Shown piece by piece: positions 24,573 to 33,205 of a stretch of 36,967 nucleotides of DNA. The notes beneath the pieces were generated by a model, which was given only the letters and a program-made list of their open reading frames with translations, did not search any database and was not told the origin of the DNA. The position numbers and the translations under genes are program-made. Every line of letters starts with the position of its first letter. Positions within the stretch are counted from its first letter, which is position 1. This DNA comes from Paenibacillus ferrarius (GTDB taxonomy: Bacteria; Bacillota; Bacilli; Paenibacillales; NBRC-103111): NCBI RefSeq assembly GCF_002027705.1, contig NZ_MBTG01000027.1:1-36967 (forward strand). The letters run 5' to 3'.

Positions 24573-25583
24573 CTACTGGATAGACCTGCAGCTGTCGCGC
24601 ACGACAAGCTTATGTCCCAATATCAAATCTTCCCTCGGACTGAATGCAGGATCTGAAATTAACTCGATCAACGTATTCACCGTAATTTTCCCCATATCCT
24701 GAATAGGCTGCTCCATGGAAGACAAACGCGGACGAACGAGCTCCGTTAATTGGCTTCCGTCGAATCCGATAATGGATATATCGTCCGGAACTTTGAGCTG
24801 GTGGTCATGAATGCAGTTCATAGCACCCACCGCCATGTCGTCGCTTACGGCGAATAAAGCCGTAGGGCGAGGTTCACAGGCCAGTAGTTCCTTCATCAAA
24901 TTGTAACCGCTTTGCGTTTTGTAGTCGCCGAACCGGATATAGTCGTTCACAATGGGCACCCGCTGATCTTTGAGCGCATTGCGATAGCCTACATAACGGT
25001 TCTGCCCTGAGGTGATATCTCTCATATCCCCGCCAATAAAGGCAATTCGTTCATGCCCAAGATCAACCAAATAACGGGTAGCATCATAAGCCGCCTCGTA
25101 ATCGTCGATGATGACAGAAACGAACTTATGATCGACAGGCCTCACACTTGAGAAAATGACCGGAGTGTCCAATTTATTAATGAAATTGCGAATTTCGTCA
25201 TTTAATTTCTCATGCATAATAATAATGCCGTCTACCCGCATCTCTTTAAACACGTTCAAATATTTCAGCTCTTTATCCGTATCCTCGATAATGTTGCAAA
25301 CCAGTAAGTTGTAATCGTTCAAGCTCGCCGTTTCCTCGATACTGCTTAATATAGTGGAATAAAAGCTGGAGGTCAGATCGGGAACAATGACGCCAATCAG
25401 GTTCGTTTTCTTCCGCACCAAGCTCCTCGCAATATGGCTTGGGGCATAACCCAGCTCGTCAATCACGCGTTTTACTTTGGCCTTCAGATCGTCCTTCACG
25501 TATTTTTCTCCGTTCAACACTCTGGACACTGTGGTTACGGATACTCCCGCTTTTTTGGCTACATCTTTAATTTTGGGCGCCAT
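24573..25583 (-). CDS. LacI family transcriptional regulator
   Basis: 336 residues from the ATG at 25583 (MAPKIKDVA), chosen over an ATG nine bases upstream that would leave no room for the GGAAGGATG ribosome site. The N-terminal helix-turn-helix is IKDVAKKAGVSVTTVSRVLNG (5-25). A hinge helix follows (YAPSHIARSLVRKK), then a periplasmic-binding-protein-like sensor domain (about 60-330). It is encoded in the middle of the sugar operon and so probably controls it, with a sugar or sugar phosphate as ligand. Candidate operators with a TGGWATCGCTWYCA consensus are found at 29337, 30343 and 30407. Confidence 0.93.
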   Translation of the reverse strand: MAPKIKDVAKKAGVSVTTVSRVLNGEKYVKDDLKAKVKRVIDELGYAPSHIARSLVRKKTNLIGVIVPDLTSSFYSTILSSIEETASLNDYNLLVCNIIEDTDKELKYLNVFKEMRVDGIIIMHEKLNDEIRNFINKLDTPVIFSSVRPVDHKFVSVIIDDYEAAYDATRYLVDLGHERIAFIGGDMRDITSGQNRYVGYRNALKDQRVPIVNDYIRFGDYKTQSGYNLMKELLACEPRPTALFAVSDDMAVGAMNCIHDHQLKVPDDISIIGFDGSQLTELVRPRLSSMEQPIQDMGKITVNTLIELISDPAFSPREDLILGHKLVVRDSCRSIQ

Positions 25584-25625
25584 GATTATCATCCTTCCTT
25601 ACTTGCAACACGAACATTTCCTCTA

Positions 25626-26513
25626 TTATTCGACAAACAATGGCTGGGAGAATGCCCCGAATCCGCCTTCTAAATAGACAGCTATGCGGATATAGCCTTC
25701 ATCTCCATCATAAGCATACTTCACCTGCTTCATTCTTCCTGTTTCCTCATGAAGTATGCGGCCTTCCTTGCCGATCAGTGTCACATATTTATACATTTTA
25801 TCATACAATGGGCTTGATCGAAGATCATAAATAATTTGACCTTCTTCAACACGGATTCCATCAAACCCATAGCCCGTAGAAACGTAGAAGCTGCCCTCGC
25901 GAATCGCGGCTAAAATGGCCTCGTTCGTCTTCTCTTTCGCCAATACCATATTCCAAGCCCGTTTTTCCTGCCCATAGACGTGAAAGTCATCATTTCCGAA
26001 GCCCCATATTTTGCGTCCAGCAGACAAGAGGTAATCCCATTTATCGAAAGCAATATCGTATTCTGGATTCCCATCCCCATTTACAACCTCAATGCCATTG
26101 TACCGCTGCATACTGAGCATATCCTCATGCCGCCAATAATGGGAAAAAAAACGATTCGGATGGGCCAGTATAGAAAGACCTCCGTTCTCAACACAGGCAT
26201 CAGAAAGCCGCTGATAATTGGCGATCGAAAATTCATTCGAATAGCCCTCCATGAGCGTGCTCGGGGGATGGACAAGCAGCATGTGTGTTTGCGAACTGCT
26301 CACCTCAACAGCTTCGAATAAAGTCCCAATGGTGTGCTCTCCCTCATGCACAGTAATCCGATCATGATCGGATATGCCTAGAAAATCATAGTCATGATAC
26401 ATGCGGTACACCGTAGAAAGCGGATGATGTCCGTCACTGCACGTCGTGTGATTATGAAAGCTGCCCCGCAGCCAGATGCCTTGCTTATCGTAGGGATTAT
26501 GGATGTGTGTCAC
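25626..26513 (-). CDS. PHP domain metallohydrolase (CehA/McbA-like)
   Basis: 295 residues from a GTG start with GGAGG nine bases upstream. The PHP metal-binding motifs are clear: FHNHTTCSDGH (His20, His22, Asp27), SDHD (Asp49/His50), LAHPN (His118) and NDDFH (Asp175/Asp176/His178). Domains of this type are phosphoesterases or, in the CehA/McbA group, hydrolases of other esters and carbamates. There is no signal peptide. The C-terminal part (about 205-295) looks like a small beta-rich domain. It lies 21 bases after the second permease gene. It may act on the imported substrate in place of a glycoside hydrolase, which this operon lacks. Confidence 0.87.
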   Translation of the reverse strand: MTHIHNPYDKQGIWLRGSFHNHTTCSDGHHPLSTVYRMYHDYDFLGISDHDRITVHEGEHTIGTLFEAVEVSSSQTHMLLVHPPSTLMEGYSNEFSIANYQRLSDACVENGGLSILAHPNRFFSHYWRHEDMLSMQRYNGIEVVNGDGNPEYDIAFDKWDYLLSAGRKIWGFGNDDFHVYGQEKRAWNMVLAKEKTNEAILAAIREGSFYVSTGYGFDGIRVEEGQIIYDLRSSPLYDKMYKYVTLIGKEGRILHEETGRMKQVKYAYDGDEGYIRIAVYLEGGFGAFSQPLFVE

Positions 26514-26534
26514 TTACGAATTCCTCCCTTGCTC

Positions 26535-27452
26535 TTATTCTTTCACTGAACCAATCATAGCTCCCTTAGCAAAATACTTCTGAATAAAGGGGTATACGCA
26601 AATAATGGGAGCAACGACCACGATAATAGTTGCCATCTTCAAAGAATCGCCTGTAATTTGAATGCGCTGGAGCATTTGCATTTGCGACGATCCCGCCATC
26701 TGCATTAATGACTCCCGAATTGCATCCTGCCTCGTCAGCATTTCTTGGAGCAGCGTAGATAAGGGTCTAATGGAAGCCGTTCTCACAAAAAACGAACCTG
26801 TAAACCAATCATTCCAGTGACCAACCGCTGTGAATAGGGAAATCGTTGCCAGTACGGGCTTGCTCAGCGGTAAAATAATCCGCATAAAAATGCCAAAATC
26901 GCTGCAGCCGTCCAACTTCGCCGACTCTTCGAGGCTAATGCTGATTTGCTGGAAAAAGGTGCGCAAGATGATGAGGTTCCACGCACTGTAAAGTCCCGGA
27001 ATAACGTAGACCCATATGGTATTGGTCAGATGCAAGCTTTTCAACAGCATGTAATAAGGAATAATGCCTCCTGAGAAAAGCATGGTGAAGAAGATCATAA
27101 GGGTAAAAAAGCGCACCCCTGGCATCGTTTTGCTTTTTAGCGTATAGGCCGCCATCGCGGACAGAAACACGCCTGCCACCGTGCCAAGAACCGTCCGAAA
27201 TATGGAAATGGCGAATGCTCTGCCAATATTGGCGGAAGTAAACACTTCATGATAATTCTCTAGCGTCCATACGCGGGGCCAGAAGTAAATCCCGCCTCTT
27301 TCCGCGTCCTTCCCTGCGTTGAAGGAAAGAGCGAGAATATTCAGAAAGGGAAGTACGATGGACAGACACAATAGAATGATCAGTGCATAATTAACAACCT
27401 TAAATATCTTTTCCCCTGCTGAGAGCTTATAGAATTCATTTCCCACGTTCAT
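26535..27452 (-). CDS. Sugar ABC transporter permease (LplC/CUT1 type)
   Basis: 305 residues with six predicted membrane spans. The cytoplasmic EAA loop EESAKLDGCSDFGIFMRIILP (from 175) contacts the ATPase. The proline-rich FSGGIIPYY segment and the C-terminal ending FAKGAMIGSVKE are typical of LplC-like inner-membrane subunits. The gene starts at 27452, where GGGGAGAG is only two bases from the ATG, so initiation may be weak. Its partner is the permease at 29345. No ATPase gene is in this operon; in Firmicutes such importers often share an MsmX-type ATPase encoded elsewhere. Confidence 0.93.
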   Translation of the reverse strand: MNVGNEFYKLSAGEKIFKVVNYALIILLCLSIVLPFLNILALSFNAGKDAERGGIYFWPRVWTLENYHEVFTSANIGRAFAISIFRTVLGTVAGVFLSAMAAYTLKSKTMPGVRFFTLMIFFTMLFSGGIIPYYMLLKSLHLTNTIWVYVIPGLYSAWNLIILRTFFQQISISLEESAKLDGCSDFGIFMRIILPLSKPVLATISLFTAVGHWNDWFTGSFFVRTASIRPLSTLLQEMLTRQDAIRESLMQMAGSSQMQMLQRIQITGDSLKMATIIVVVAPIICVYPFIQKYFAKGAMIGSVKE

Positions 27453-27467
27453 CTCTCCCCGTACTAA

Positions 27468-27516
27468 GAAGTGCGCTCCCGTCTGAACTGATCCTTATTC
27501 GAAGTGAGCGCTCCCG
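27468..27516 (-). repeat. Imperfect direct repeat in binding protein-permease gap
   Basis: GAAGTGCGCTCCCG (27468-27481) recurs as GAAGTGAGCGCTCCCG (27501-27516) with a two-base insertion. It lies just after the solute-binding gene stop and before the permease start. It may affect mRNA processing or relative expression of the abundant binding protein. Confidence 0.5.
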
Positions 27517-27530
27517 CCTAATTCATACGA

Positions 27531-29261
27531 TTAATTCAAAATGACCTTCGTTTTGGGATCCTTGTCTTTCTGCTGCAGCAGTTCTTCGAATTTGTCTAAT
27601 CCGGCAGCTTGCAGCTGCTTTTTGGAGGAATCCAGAATTTTCTGGGCTTCTTCGCTGCTCTTCGCATAGAAGGCACGAATTACACTGTCATTGTAATTAT
27701 CAAGTGCTGTTTTCAATTGAACGCCATTCGCGAATTCGTTGATAAAGGAAAGCGGTTGGTAACCGTCTGTGAACAAGGCATTTTTCATCTTGTCGGCATA
27801 TCCCCAGTACTCCGCAATTTTGTTCGCACCCGCATTGGCTTCAGGCGAGACCGCATCGGCATAAGAGCTTTCGCCAAAATCGGCCAATCTGTTTATATCC
27901 GTGCTGCCCAAATAACTGCCCCAACTATTTCCTGCGCCATCAAATCCCAGCGCTTTCGCTGCTTTTGGATCTTTGTTTTTCAAATCAAGCACTTCTTTCT
28001 TCACTTGAGGGTTCCCTTTGGCATCCAGCGTGTAATCTCTTCCTTCCAGACCATATTGCCAGAGCAGCTTGCCTTCCCGACTAGCTAAGAAATCGGCCAA
28101 ATTGACGATATCTTGCGGATTTTTCGTTGATTTCGGGACCGACCAAATCATGGACCCCGTTTTATAAGGAACTACCTTTCTGTAAGGTCCATCCACAGCA
28201 TTGATAGGACCCAGCGGAAGGTAATGCACATCTTTGTTGAAATCCAAATAACTGTGCATGTCGCTAATAATGCCGAAGCTGCCGTTTAGCGCACCCTCTG
28301 TCGCCTTGTTTTCCTGCATAGCATAGAAATCAGGAGACATGAGCTTCTCTTTCAGCAGCTTTTGAGTAAGCTCAATGCGTTTCATGACATAATCTGTCTG
28401 ACTTTCGTGGATGATTTTCCCGTCTTTGTCTTTATAAAACCTCTGATCCGTCGCACCCCAAGTCAGATCGCTGAACAAGAGTCCATTCTCGTGATTCCCG
28501 TTCCCCCAGTATCTAGGCCCGATCGGGATAATCTCTTTACCATTGGTATCCTTGAAGTTGCCCGCTTTGATTTTTTGAGCCAGTTCATACACTTGATCGC
28601 TTGTTTTTATCGTGCGGGGATCTATGTTTAACGCATCGGCAATATCCTTGCGGATATAAGGCCCTCCAACATATTTGTATTCGTCATAGCCGGCTTCTCT
28701 GGGGATATTCATATGAATAAAATAACTTTCGCCATTAAATTCCGGACGAAACATGACGCCATATTTCGTATCGAGCGGCAAATATTTATCATCTAAGTAT
28801 TTGCTGTAAATCTTTGTGTTTTTAATCAAAGGCGTCAGGTTCGTAAACATGCCTTCTTTGGCGCCTTTGGCAAGTACCGGCATTTCCTTGCGCCCGCTGT
28901 TATTCAGATAAGAAACGATAAAATCAGGCAGATCATTGGAAGCAAGTCCCGCATTCAAGCCATCAATCGCATGCTCCGAATTTACACCTTCAAGCTGAAG
29001 TGTAATTCCTGTCATTTCTTTGAGCTTTTTAGCAATTTCGGGATTGATTTCTGCGGATAAGTCGTCGTTGTCAATAAACAGAAGCCCTTTTAGCGTCCGA
29101 TTGGCAACCCAGGTTGCAGGCTTGCCGCTGCTGGACGCAGTTGTTGCAGGCGTTGGATTACTGTCTTCACCCGCCGTTGGATTGGCACTACTTTCGCAGC
29201 CAGCAAGCAGTAAGCTTGCTGCCAGAGGCATAGACAACCATTTGACCCATCTTTTGCTCAT
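27531..29261 (-). CDS. Extracellular solute-binding lipoprotein (LplA-like)
   Basis: 576 residues. A lipoprotein signal with lipobox LLAGC (Cys22) is followed by a Ser/Thr/Pro linker and a large family 1 sugar-binding domain. The length and the KGAKEGMFTNLTPLIK-type N-lobe are usual for the large LplA/YtcQ-like proteins of Paenibacillus. It captures the substrate outside the membrane and delivers it to the two permeases. GAGGAG lies six bases before the ATG. It is flanked by 83- and 78-base gaps; the first holds an operator-like palindrome, the second a pair of direct repeats. Such large proteins often bind oligosaccharides from plant polymers or uronates, but specificity cannot be read here. 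Confidence 0.94.
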   Translation of the reverse strand: MSKRWVKWLSMPLAASLLLAGCESSANPTAGEDSNPTPATTASSSGKPATWVANRTLKGLLFIDNDDLSAEINPEIAKKLKEMTGITLQLEGVNSEHAIDGLNAGLASNDLPDFIVSYLNNSGRKEMPVLAKGAKEGMFTNLTPLIKNTKIYSKYLDDKYLPLDTKYGVMFRPEFNGESYFIHMNIPREAGYDEYKYVGGPYIRKDIADALNIDPRTIKTSDQVYELAQKIKAGNFKDTNGKEIIPIGPRYWGNGNHENGLLFSDLTWGATDQRFYKDKDGKIIHESQTDYVMKRIELTQKLLKEKLMSPDFYAMQENKATEGALNGSFGIISDMHSYLDFNKDVHYLPLGPINAVDGPYRKVVPYKTGSMIWSVPKSTKNPQDIVNLADFLASREGKLLWQYGLEGRDYTLDAKGNPQVKKEVLDLKNKDPKAAKALGFDGAGNSWGSYLGSTDINRLADFGESSYADAVSPEANAGANKIAEYWGYADKMKNALFTDGYQPLSFINEFANGVQLKTALDNYNDSVIRAFYAKSSEEAQKILDSSKKQLQAAGLDKFEELLQQKDKDPKTKVILN

Positions 29262-29336
29262 ACTCGACTCCTCATCTCATTCAATTTTTATGAATAACAC
29301 CTGCTGGTGCTCTTCAACATAGGGAATGCGGTAAAC

Positions 29337-29350
29337 TGGTATCGCTACCA
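29337..29350. promoter_or_regulatory. LacI-type operator-like palindrome before the binding protein gene
   Basis: TGGTATCGCTACCA has perfect TGGTA/TACCA arms around a CG-containing centre, the LacI-family pattern. It overlaps the stop codon of the first permease gene and lies about 76 bases before the solute-binding start. It closely matches the two sites in the operon leader. Confidence 0.6.
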
Positions 29351-30304
29351 TATTGATTCGTCAAAGAACTTTTTCGATGCTCGATTCGCTGTAATGACAA
29401 GTACCAAACCAATAACACTCTGCATCAAACCAACAGCGGTGGCATAGCCGTATTGCCCGTTTTGAAGTCCTACTCGAATGATATACGTATCGAGAATATC
29501 CGCTAACTCCATATTCCCCGGTGTTCTCATGAGATAAATCTGGTCAAATCCAGCCTGCAGGATGCTGCCCAGCGATAAAATAAACAGAATAGAAATCGTA
29601 AGCCTTATGCCCGGCAGCGTGATGTGCCAAATTTCATGCCATTTGTTAGCACCATCCATTTTGGCGGCTTCATGCAGCTCCGGATTGATGCTGGCCATCG
29701 CAGCCAAATAAATAATAGAATCCCAGCCTATGCTTTGCCAAATATGGCTTCCGAACATGAGTGAATAGAAGTATTTGCTTTCCATCATGAAAAAAGTGCT
29801 GCCGTCTCCCCCGAAGAAACGTATTGCTTCGTTCAGCAGTCCCGTATCAGGAGCCAAAACCCGCTGCATCAAGCCAACGACGATAACCCATGAAAGAAAA
29901 TGCGGCAAATACGAAATACTTTGCATCATTCCCCGAAATTTCCGATGCTTGATCTCATTGAACATAAGCGCCAGCAGAATGGGAAAAGGAAGTCCCAGAA
30001 ACACTTTGATACTGCTGATAGCAAGTGTATTCCTGATCAGCTTCCCGCTTTGGTAATCGCTGAAAAAGGCTTTAAAATACGTCAATCCCACCCACGGGCT
30101 TGCCATAATGCCCTTGTTGAATTGATAGTTCTTGAAGGCAAGAATAAGTCCGCCCATTGGGATATACGAGAAAATGACGAAGAATACAAGACAAGGAAGG
30201 AGCATGAGATACAATTGCTTGTGTTGTAAGATTCTTTTCCCTAAATAGGCATTCTTCTTCTTTGCCGCAACTCCAATTCTGGCTTGCGACAGATCCGTTT
30301 CCAT
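29345..30304 (-). CDS. Sugar ABC transporter permease (LplB type)
   Basis: 319 residues, first gene of the operon. The N-terminal 30 residues are polar and basic; six membrane spans follow from about residue 31. The EAA loop is HEAAKMDGANKWHEIWHITLP (from 211), and the segment FFVIFSYIPMGGLILAFKNY is typical of LplB. It forms the membrane channel with the LplC-type permease. AGGAAGGTGG lies seven bases before the ATG. It is preceded by a leader of about 125 bases with two operator sites and a strong promoter. Confidence 0.94.
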   Translation of the reverse strand: METDLSQARIGVAAKKKNAYLGKRILQHKQLYLMLLPCLVFFVIFSYIPMGGLILAFKNYQFNKGIMASPWVGLTYFKAFFSDYQSGKLIRNTLAISSIKVFLGLPFPILLALMFNEIKHRKFRGMMQSISYLPHFLSWVIVVGLMQRVLAPDTGLLNEAIRFFGGDGSTFFMMESKYFYSLMFGSHIWQSIGWDSIIYLAAMASINPELHEAAKMDGANKWHEIWHITLPGIRLTISILFILSLGSILQAGFDQIYLMRTPGNMELADILDTYIIRVGLQNGQYGYATAVGLMQSVIGLVLVITANRASKKFFDESIW

Positions 30305-30342
30305 GTGACAACCACCTTCCTAAGGTATTTTACATGTTTTTC

Positions 30343-30357
30343 TGGTATCGCTTCCAT
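30343..30357. promoter_or_regulatory. Second LacI/cre-type site in operon leader
   Basis: TGGTATCGCTTCCAT; its reverse complement ATGGAAGCGATACCA fits the cre consensus WTGNAANCGNWWNCA at every position. It lies about 75-90 bases downstream of the predicted start site and 39 bases before the permease ATG. Confidence 0.6.
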
Positions 30358-30406
30358 ATTGCAAAACATAAATGACTTGAATAGCACAACTCCACGCATG
30401 TATTTT

Positions 30407-30465
30407 ATGGAATCGCTTTCATGGCGGAATGATTTTAGTATAAATGCTTTGGAATCATTTGACAA
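30407..30465 (-). promoter_or_regulatory. Promoter and first operator of the sugar operon
   Basis: On the minus strand TTGTCA (30465-30460), 17 bases, TATACT (30442-30437) form a near-consensus sigma-A promoter, with the start site near 30430. Just downstream (30407-30421) is ATGGAATCGCTTTCA, a full match to the cre consensus WTGNAANCGNWWNCA and also a LacI-family half-palindrome. A repressor there would block elongation. CcpA or the operon's own LacI protein are both possible binders. Confidence 0.72.
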
Positions 30466-30527
30466 TACCTTTTTAGCGTTGCAAATCTAAATTTTCTGTT
30501 AATTCAAACTTACCTCTTAATGCATGG

Positions 30528-30569
30528 AAAAAAGCCTGCTTCGTCCAAGATTGGACTCGAAACAGGCTT
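30528..30569 (-). terminator. Rho-independent terminator after the SsuA-like gene
   Basis: AAGCCTGCTTCGTCCAA and TTGGACTCGAAACAGGCTT form a long stem with small mismatches. On the minus strand a T run follows (A run 30528-30533). It separates the SsuABC-like operon from the sugar operon promoter downstream. Confidence 0.9.
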
Positions 30570-30583
30570 CCACACTTCATGAC

Positions 30584-31609
30584 TTACTTCCCGCTTTTCA
30601 CTTCCTCCAGCATCGACAGATCGACGAACTTACGAAGATCAAGTTCCTCTTTATTAATGCCCTTAATATATCGGGCGTCAATGGAGACCTTCGCCATCGT
30701 CTCCATCACCTTAACGTCAACGTCTGTCGTGAGCTTCAGCCTGCCTATAGAGGCTTTGATTAAGCTTTTGTCCATCCCTTTGCCGCTGTATTTTTTCAGC
30801 TGGTTGTTGATGAGTTCATAAGCTTGCTCTGGGCTGTTCTGGATGAATGCGATGCCATCCATATTGGCTTTGATTGCGCCCTTCACCATATCACGATGGT
30901 GGGCGATGAATTTGTCGCTGGCGACCATAATAACCGTCGGGTAATCGCCGTTGTTCGGCGGAATTGCCTGCCAGTCCACGACGACCTTGCCGAGTCCAGC
31001 CTTCTCGATCTGTGTTCCCCACGGCTCGGGGACGAGCGCTGCATCAATTTCCTTCTGACGGAAGGAAATTAGCGCATCCGACGGGGAGCGCACGATGAGG
31101 TGCGCGCTCTCTGCGCCCCGGCCTAGGCTCACGCCTTCTTGCTGCAGCAGCAGCCGCAGCGAAATTTCATTCGTATTCCCTTTTGCCGGGATGGCGACTG
31201 TTTTATCTACTAAATCTTTCACGGCATTAATGCCTGATCCGTTTCGAGCAACCAATACGGCGCCGCCGTTATTGGAGCCTGAGACGACGCGGTAGTTTCC
31301 GCTTTTCAAGAAGAAAGTTGTCGCTGGCCCCGGACCTACGAAGCCCACATCAATATCTCCGGTGGCCATTGCGATGGATAAATCCGACCCGTTATCGAAG
31401 GCGGTGACTTCAATCTTCACCTCATCCCCCCACTCGCGGGCGAAATAGCCCTTCTCGAGCGCGATATAAGCCGCGGCATGGGTGACGTTTTTGAATACAC
31501 CAACCCGAACAATCTGCGCCTTTCCTGAAGAAGTCAGTTTCTCCCCGCAAGCCCCAAGCGTAGCGGCAGCGACCACAAGCAGCATAAGCACCCATAAGCG
31601 TTTTCTCAT
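30584..31609 (-). CDS. ABC transporter substrate-binding lipoprotein (SsuA/TauA/NrtA type)
   Basis: 341 residues with a lipobox LGAC (Cys21), so attached to the outer face of the membrane. The NMT1/SsuA-like fold shows VRVGVFKNVTHAAAYIALEKGYFA near the N-terminus, GDIDVGFVGPGPA, then PSDALISFRQKEIDAALVPEPWGT. It collects an aliphatic sulfonate, taurine, nitrate or pyrimidine-precursor-like substrate for the permease encoded 16 bases upstream. GGGAG is close to the ATG. It is last in an ATPase-permease-binding protein operon and is followed by a strong terminator. No desulfonating monooxygenase (ssuD/tauD) is nearby, so sulfonate use is not confirmed. Confidence 0.9.
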   Translation of the reverse strand: MRKRLWVLMLLVVAAATLGACGEKLTSSGKAQIVRVGVFKNVTHAAAYIALEKGYFAREWGDEVKIEVTAFDNGSDLSIAMATGDIDVGFVGPGPATTFFLKSGNYRVVSGSNNGGAVLVARNGSGINAVKDLVDKTVAIPAKGNTNEISLRLLLQQEGVSLGRGAESAHLIVRSPSDALISFRQKEIDAALVPEPWGTQIEKAGLGKVVVDWQAIPPNNGDYPTVIMVASDKFIAHHRDMVKGAIKANMDGIAFIQNSPEQAYELINNQLKKYSGKGMDKSLIKASIGRLKLTTDVDVKVMETMAKVSIDARYIKGINKEELDLRKFVDLSMLEEVKSGK

Positions 31610-31625
31610 CCGATCCGCTCCCTGC

Positions 31626-32390
31626 TCAAGACTTCGAGCCAGCGAGGCCGTAGCGCTCTAGCACTTTGTCTTCGAGTTTCTTGAAACAGAAGTGGTCGGA
31701 TACCGTACCAAGCACTGCGATAATGATGACGATACACAGCATCAGCGACGTATCGCCCAGATTCCGGCCATCCTGCAGAAGCTGACCAAGTCCGGCCCCT
31801 TTGGCAATCAGCTCCCCGGCAACCAGCGCACGCCATGCGAAAGCCCAAGCGGTCCGCACGCCGTTGATTAAATGAGGGAATGCGGCGGGAATCATCACCT
31901 GCACGAACATGTTAAACCCATTTCCTGTGCCCATCGTCTGCGCTGCGCGCAAATAGATTGGCGGAATGTTTTTGATTCCGGTCCGGCTGGCTAACGCCAT
32001 CGTCCATGTAGCTCCAAGCGTCGTAATAAAAATAACCGAGGATTCGTTAAGACCGAACCAAATGATAGCAAAAGGCAGCCAAGCAATACTTGGAATCGTT
32101 TGCAACGATACGACGAGAAACCCAAGCGTATCATCAAGCAGCCGATAGCGGGCGAATAAGAAGCCTAATGTCGTCCCAATCGCCAAAGATAGCGCAAAGG
32201 ACACCAATAATCGGATCATGCTGGCGAAAGTTGCTTGCAGCAATTCACCGTGGACTAATCCGTCGTAGAACGCTTGCAAGGTTTGTGTGACAGAAGGGAA
32301 CCTCCAGCCCCATCCAAACAGTCTAAATCCCGCCTCCCAAGCTATCAGAAGCAGTACCAGAAAAATCGTTCTTCTTAATGCGGTACTCAT
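31626..32390 (-). CDS. ABC transporter permease (SsuC/TauC type)
   Basis: 254 residues with six predicted membrane spans and the BPD_transp_1 pattern. The EAA-like loop is YLRAAQTMGTGNGFNMFVQVMIP and the segment IPSIAWLPFAIIWFGL is typical of SsuC/TauC. GGAGGAGAC before the ATG at 32390 supports that start. The start lies 68 bases inside the preceding ATPase gene in another frame, an unusually long overlap. It works with the ATPase and the lipoprotein as one importer. Confidence 0.92.
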   Translation of the reverse strand: MSTALRRTIFLVLLLIAWEAGFRLFGWGWRFPSVTQTLQAFYDGLVHGELLQATFASMIRLLVSFALSLAIGTTLGFLFARYRLLDDTLGFLVVSLQTIPSIAWLPFAIIWFGLNESSVIFITTLGATWTMALASRTGIKNIPPIYLRAAQTMGTGNGFNMFVQVMIPAAFPHLINGVRTAWAFAWRALVAGELIAKGAGLGQLLQDGRNLGDTSLMLCIVIIIAVLGTVSDHFCFKKLEDKVLERYGLAGSKS

Positions 32391-33162
32391 CGCCCGTCTC
32401 CTCCCTTACCACTTTCTCCAGCTCATCCGCCAGCGCGTCCATGATTGAATTCTCCACATGATGGAGCAGCGGATCTGCCATATCCCGAGGTCTCGCTGCC
32501 TGTACAGCGAACTCCTTTTTAATCGTCCCAGGACGGGTGGACATCACAAGAACGCGATCTGAAAGAATCACCGCTTCGCGGATGTTATGGGTAATGAAGA
32601 GAATCGTTTTGCGCGTACGCATCCATATTTCTTCCAATTCCTTATGCAAAATAAGGCGTGTCTGCTCATCGAGCGCGGCAAAAGGCTCATCCATCAGCAA
32701 AATCTCCGGGTCCATCGCCAGCGCTCTGGCAATCGCTGCACGCTGCTTCATGCCTCCGGACAGCTCATGCGGGTACCGATCGGCGAAACGACTCAGATGC
32801 ACAGCTTTGATCTGTTCCATCGCCAGCTCATGGCGCTCTTTTTTGGCCATACCTTTCTGCTTGAGCCCAAAAGCGACATTATCCAGCACGGTCAGCCACG
32901 GGAACAGACCATGTTCTTGAAAAACAACAACACGGTCTGCTCCTGCGCCGTTCACCTTTTTCCCAGCAATCTCAATCGTGCCTTCACTTTGTGTATCAAA
33001 ACCTGCTACCAGGTTCAGCACCGTGGATTTCCCGCAGCCGGATGGTCCTAGCAAAGAAACGAATTCACCTTTTTTAATCGTTAATGTGATATTGTCCAGC
33101 GCTTGATAACTGCCGCCGATTCGCTGAACGAACGTCTTGCTGACTCCCTTTATCTCGATCAA
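32323..33162 (-). CDS. ABC transporter ATP-binding protein (SsuB/TauB type)
   Basis: The TTG at 33162 (MIEIKGVSKTF) is preferred because GGAGG is eight bases upstream; an in-frame GTG at 33177 overlaps that same ribosome site. The product is 279 aa. Walker A is GPSGCGKST (39-47), the Q-loop residue Gln82, signature LSGGM (134-138), Walker B ILLMDEP with Asp158/Glu159, and switch His192. FQEHGLFPWLTVLDNV is characteristic of the nitrate/sulfonate/taurine group. The C-terminal about 45 residues, including a hydrophilic tail, extend beyond the core and overlap the permease gene. Confidence 0.93.
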   Translation of the reverse strand: MIEIKGVSKTFVQRIGGSYQALDNITLTIKKGEFVSLLGPSGCGKSTVLNLVAGFDTQSEGTIEIAGKKVNGAGADRVVVFQEHGLFPWLTVLDNVAFGLKQKGMAKKERHELAMEQIKAVHLSRFADRYPHELSGGMKQRAAIARALAMDPEILLMDEPFAALDEQTRLILHKELEEIWMRTRKTILFITHNIREAVILSDRVLVMSTRPGTIKKEFAVQAARPRDMADPLLHHVENSIMDALADELEKVVREETGDEYRIKKNDFSGTASDSLGGGI

Positions 33163-33205
33163 AATGCTTACCTCCACTCGGGTATGTCCCGTTGTCGTTC
33201 ACGCC

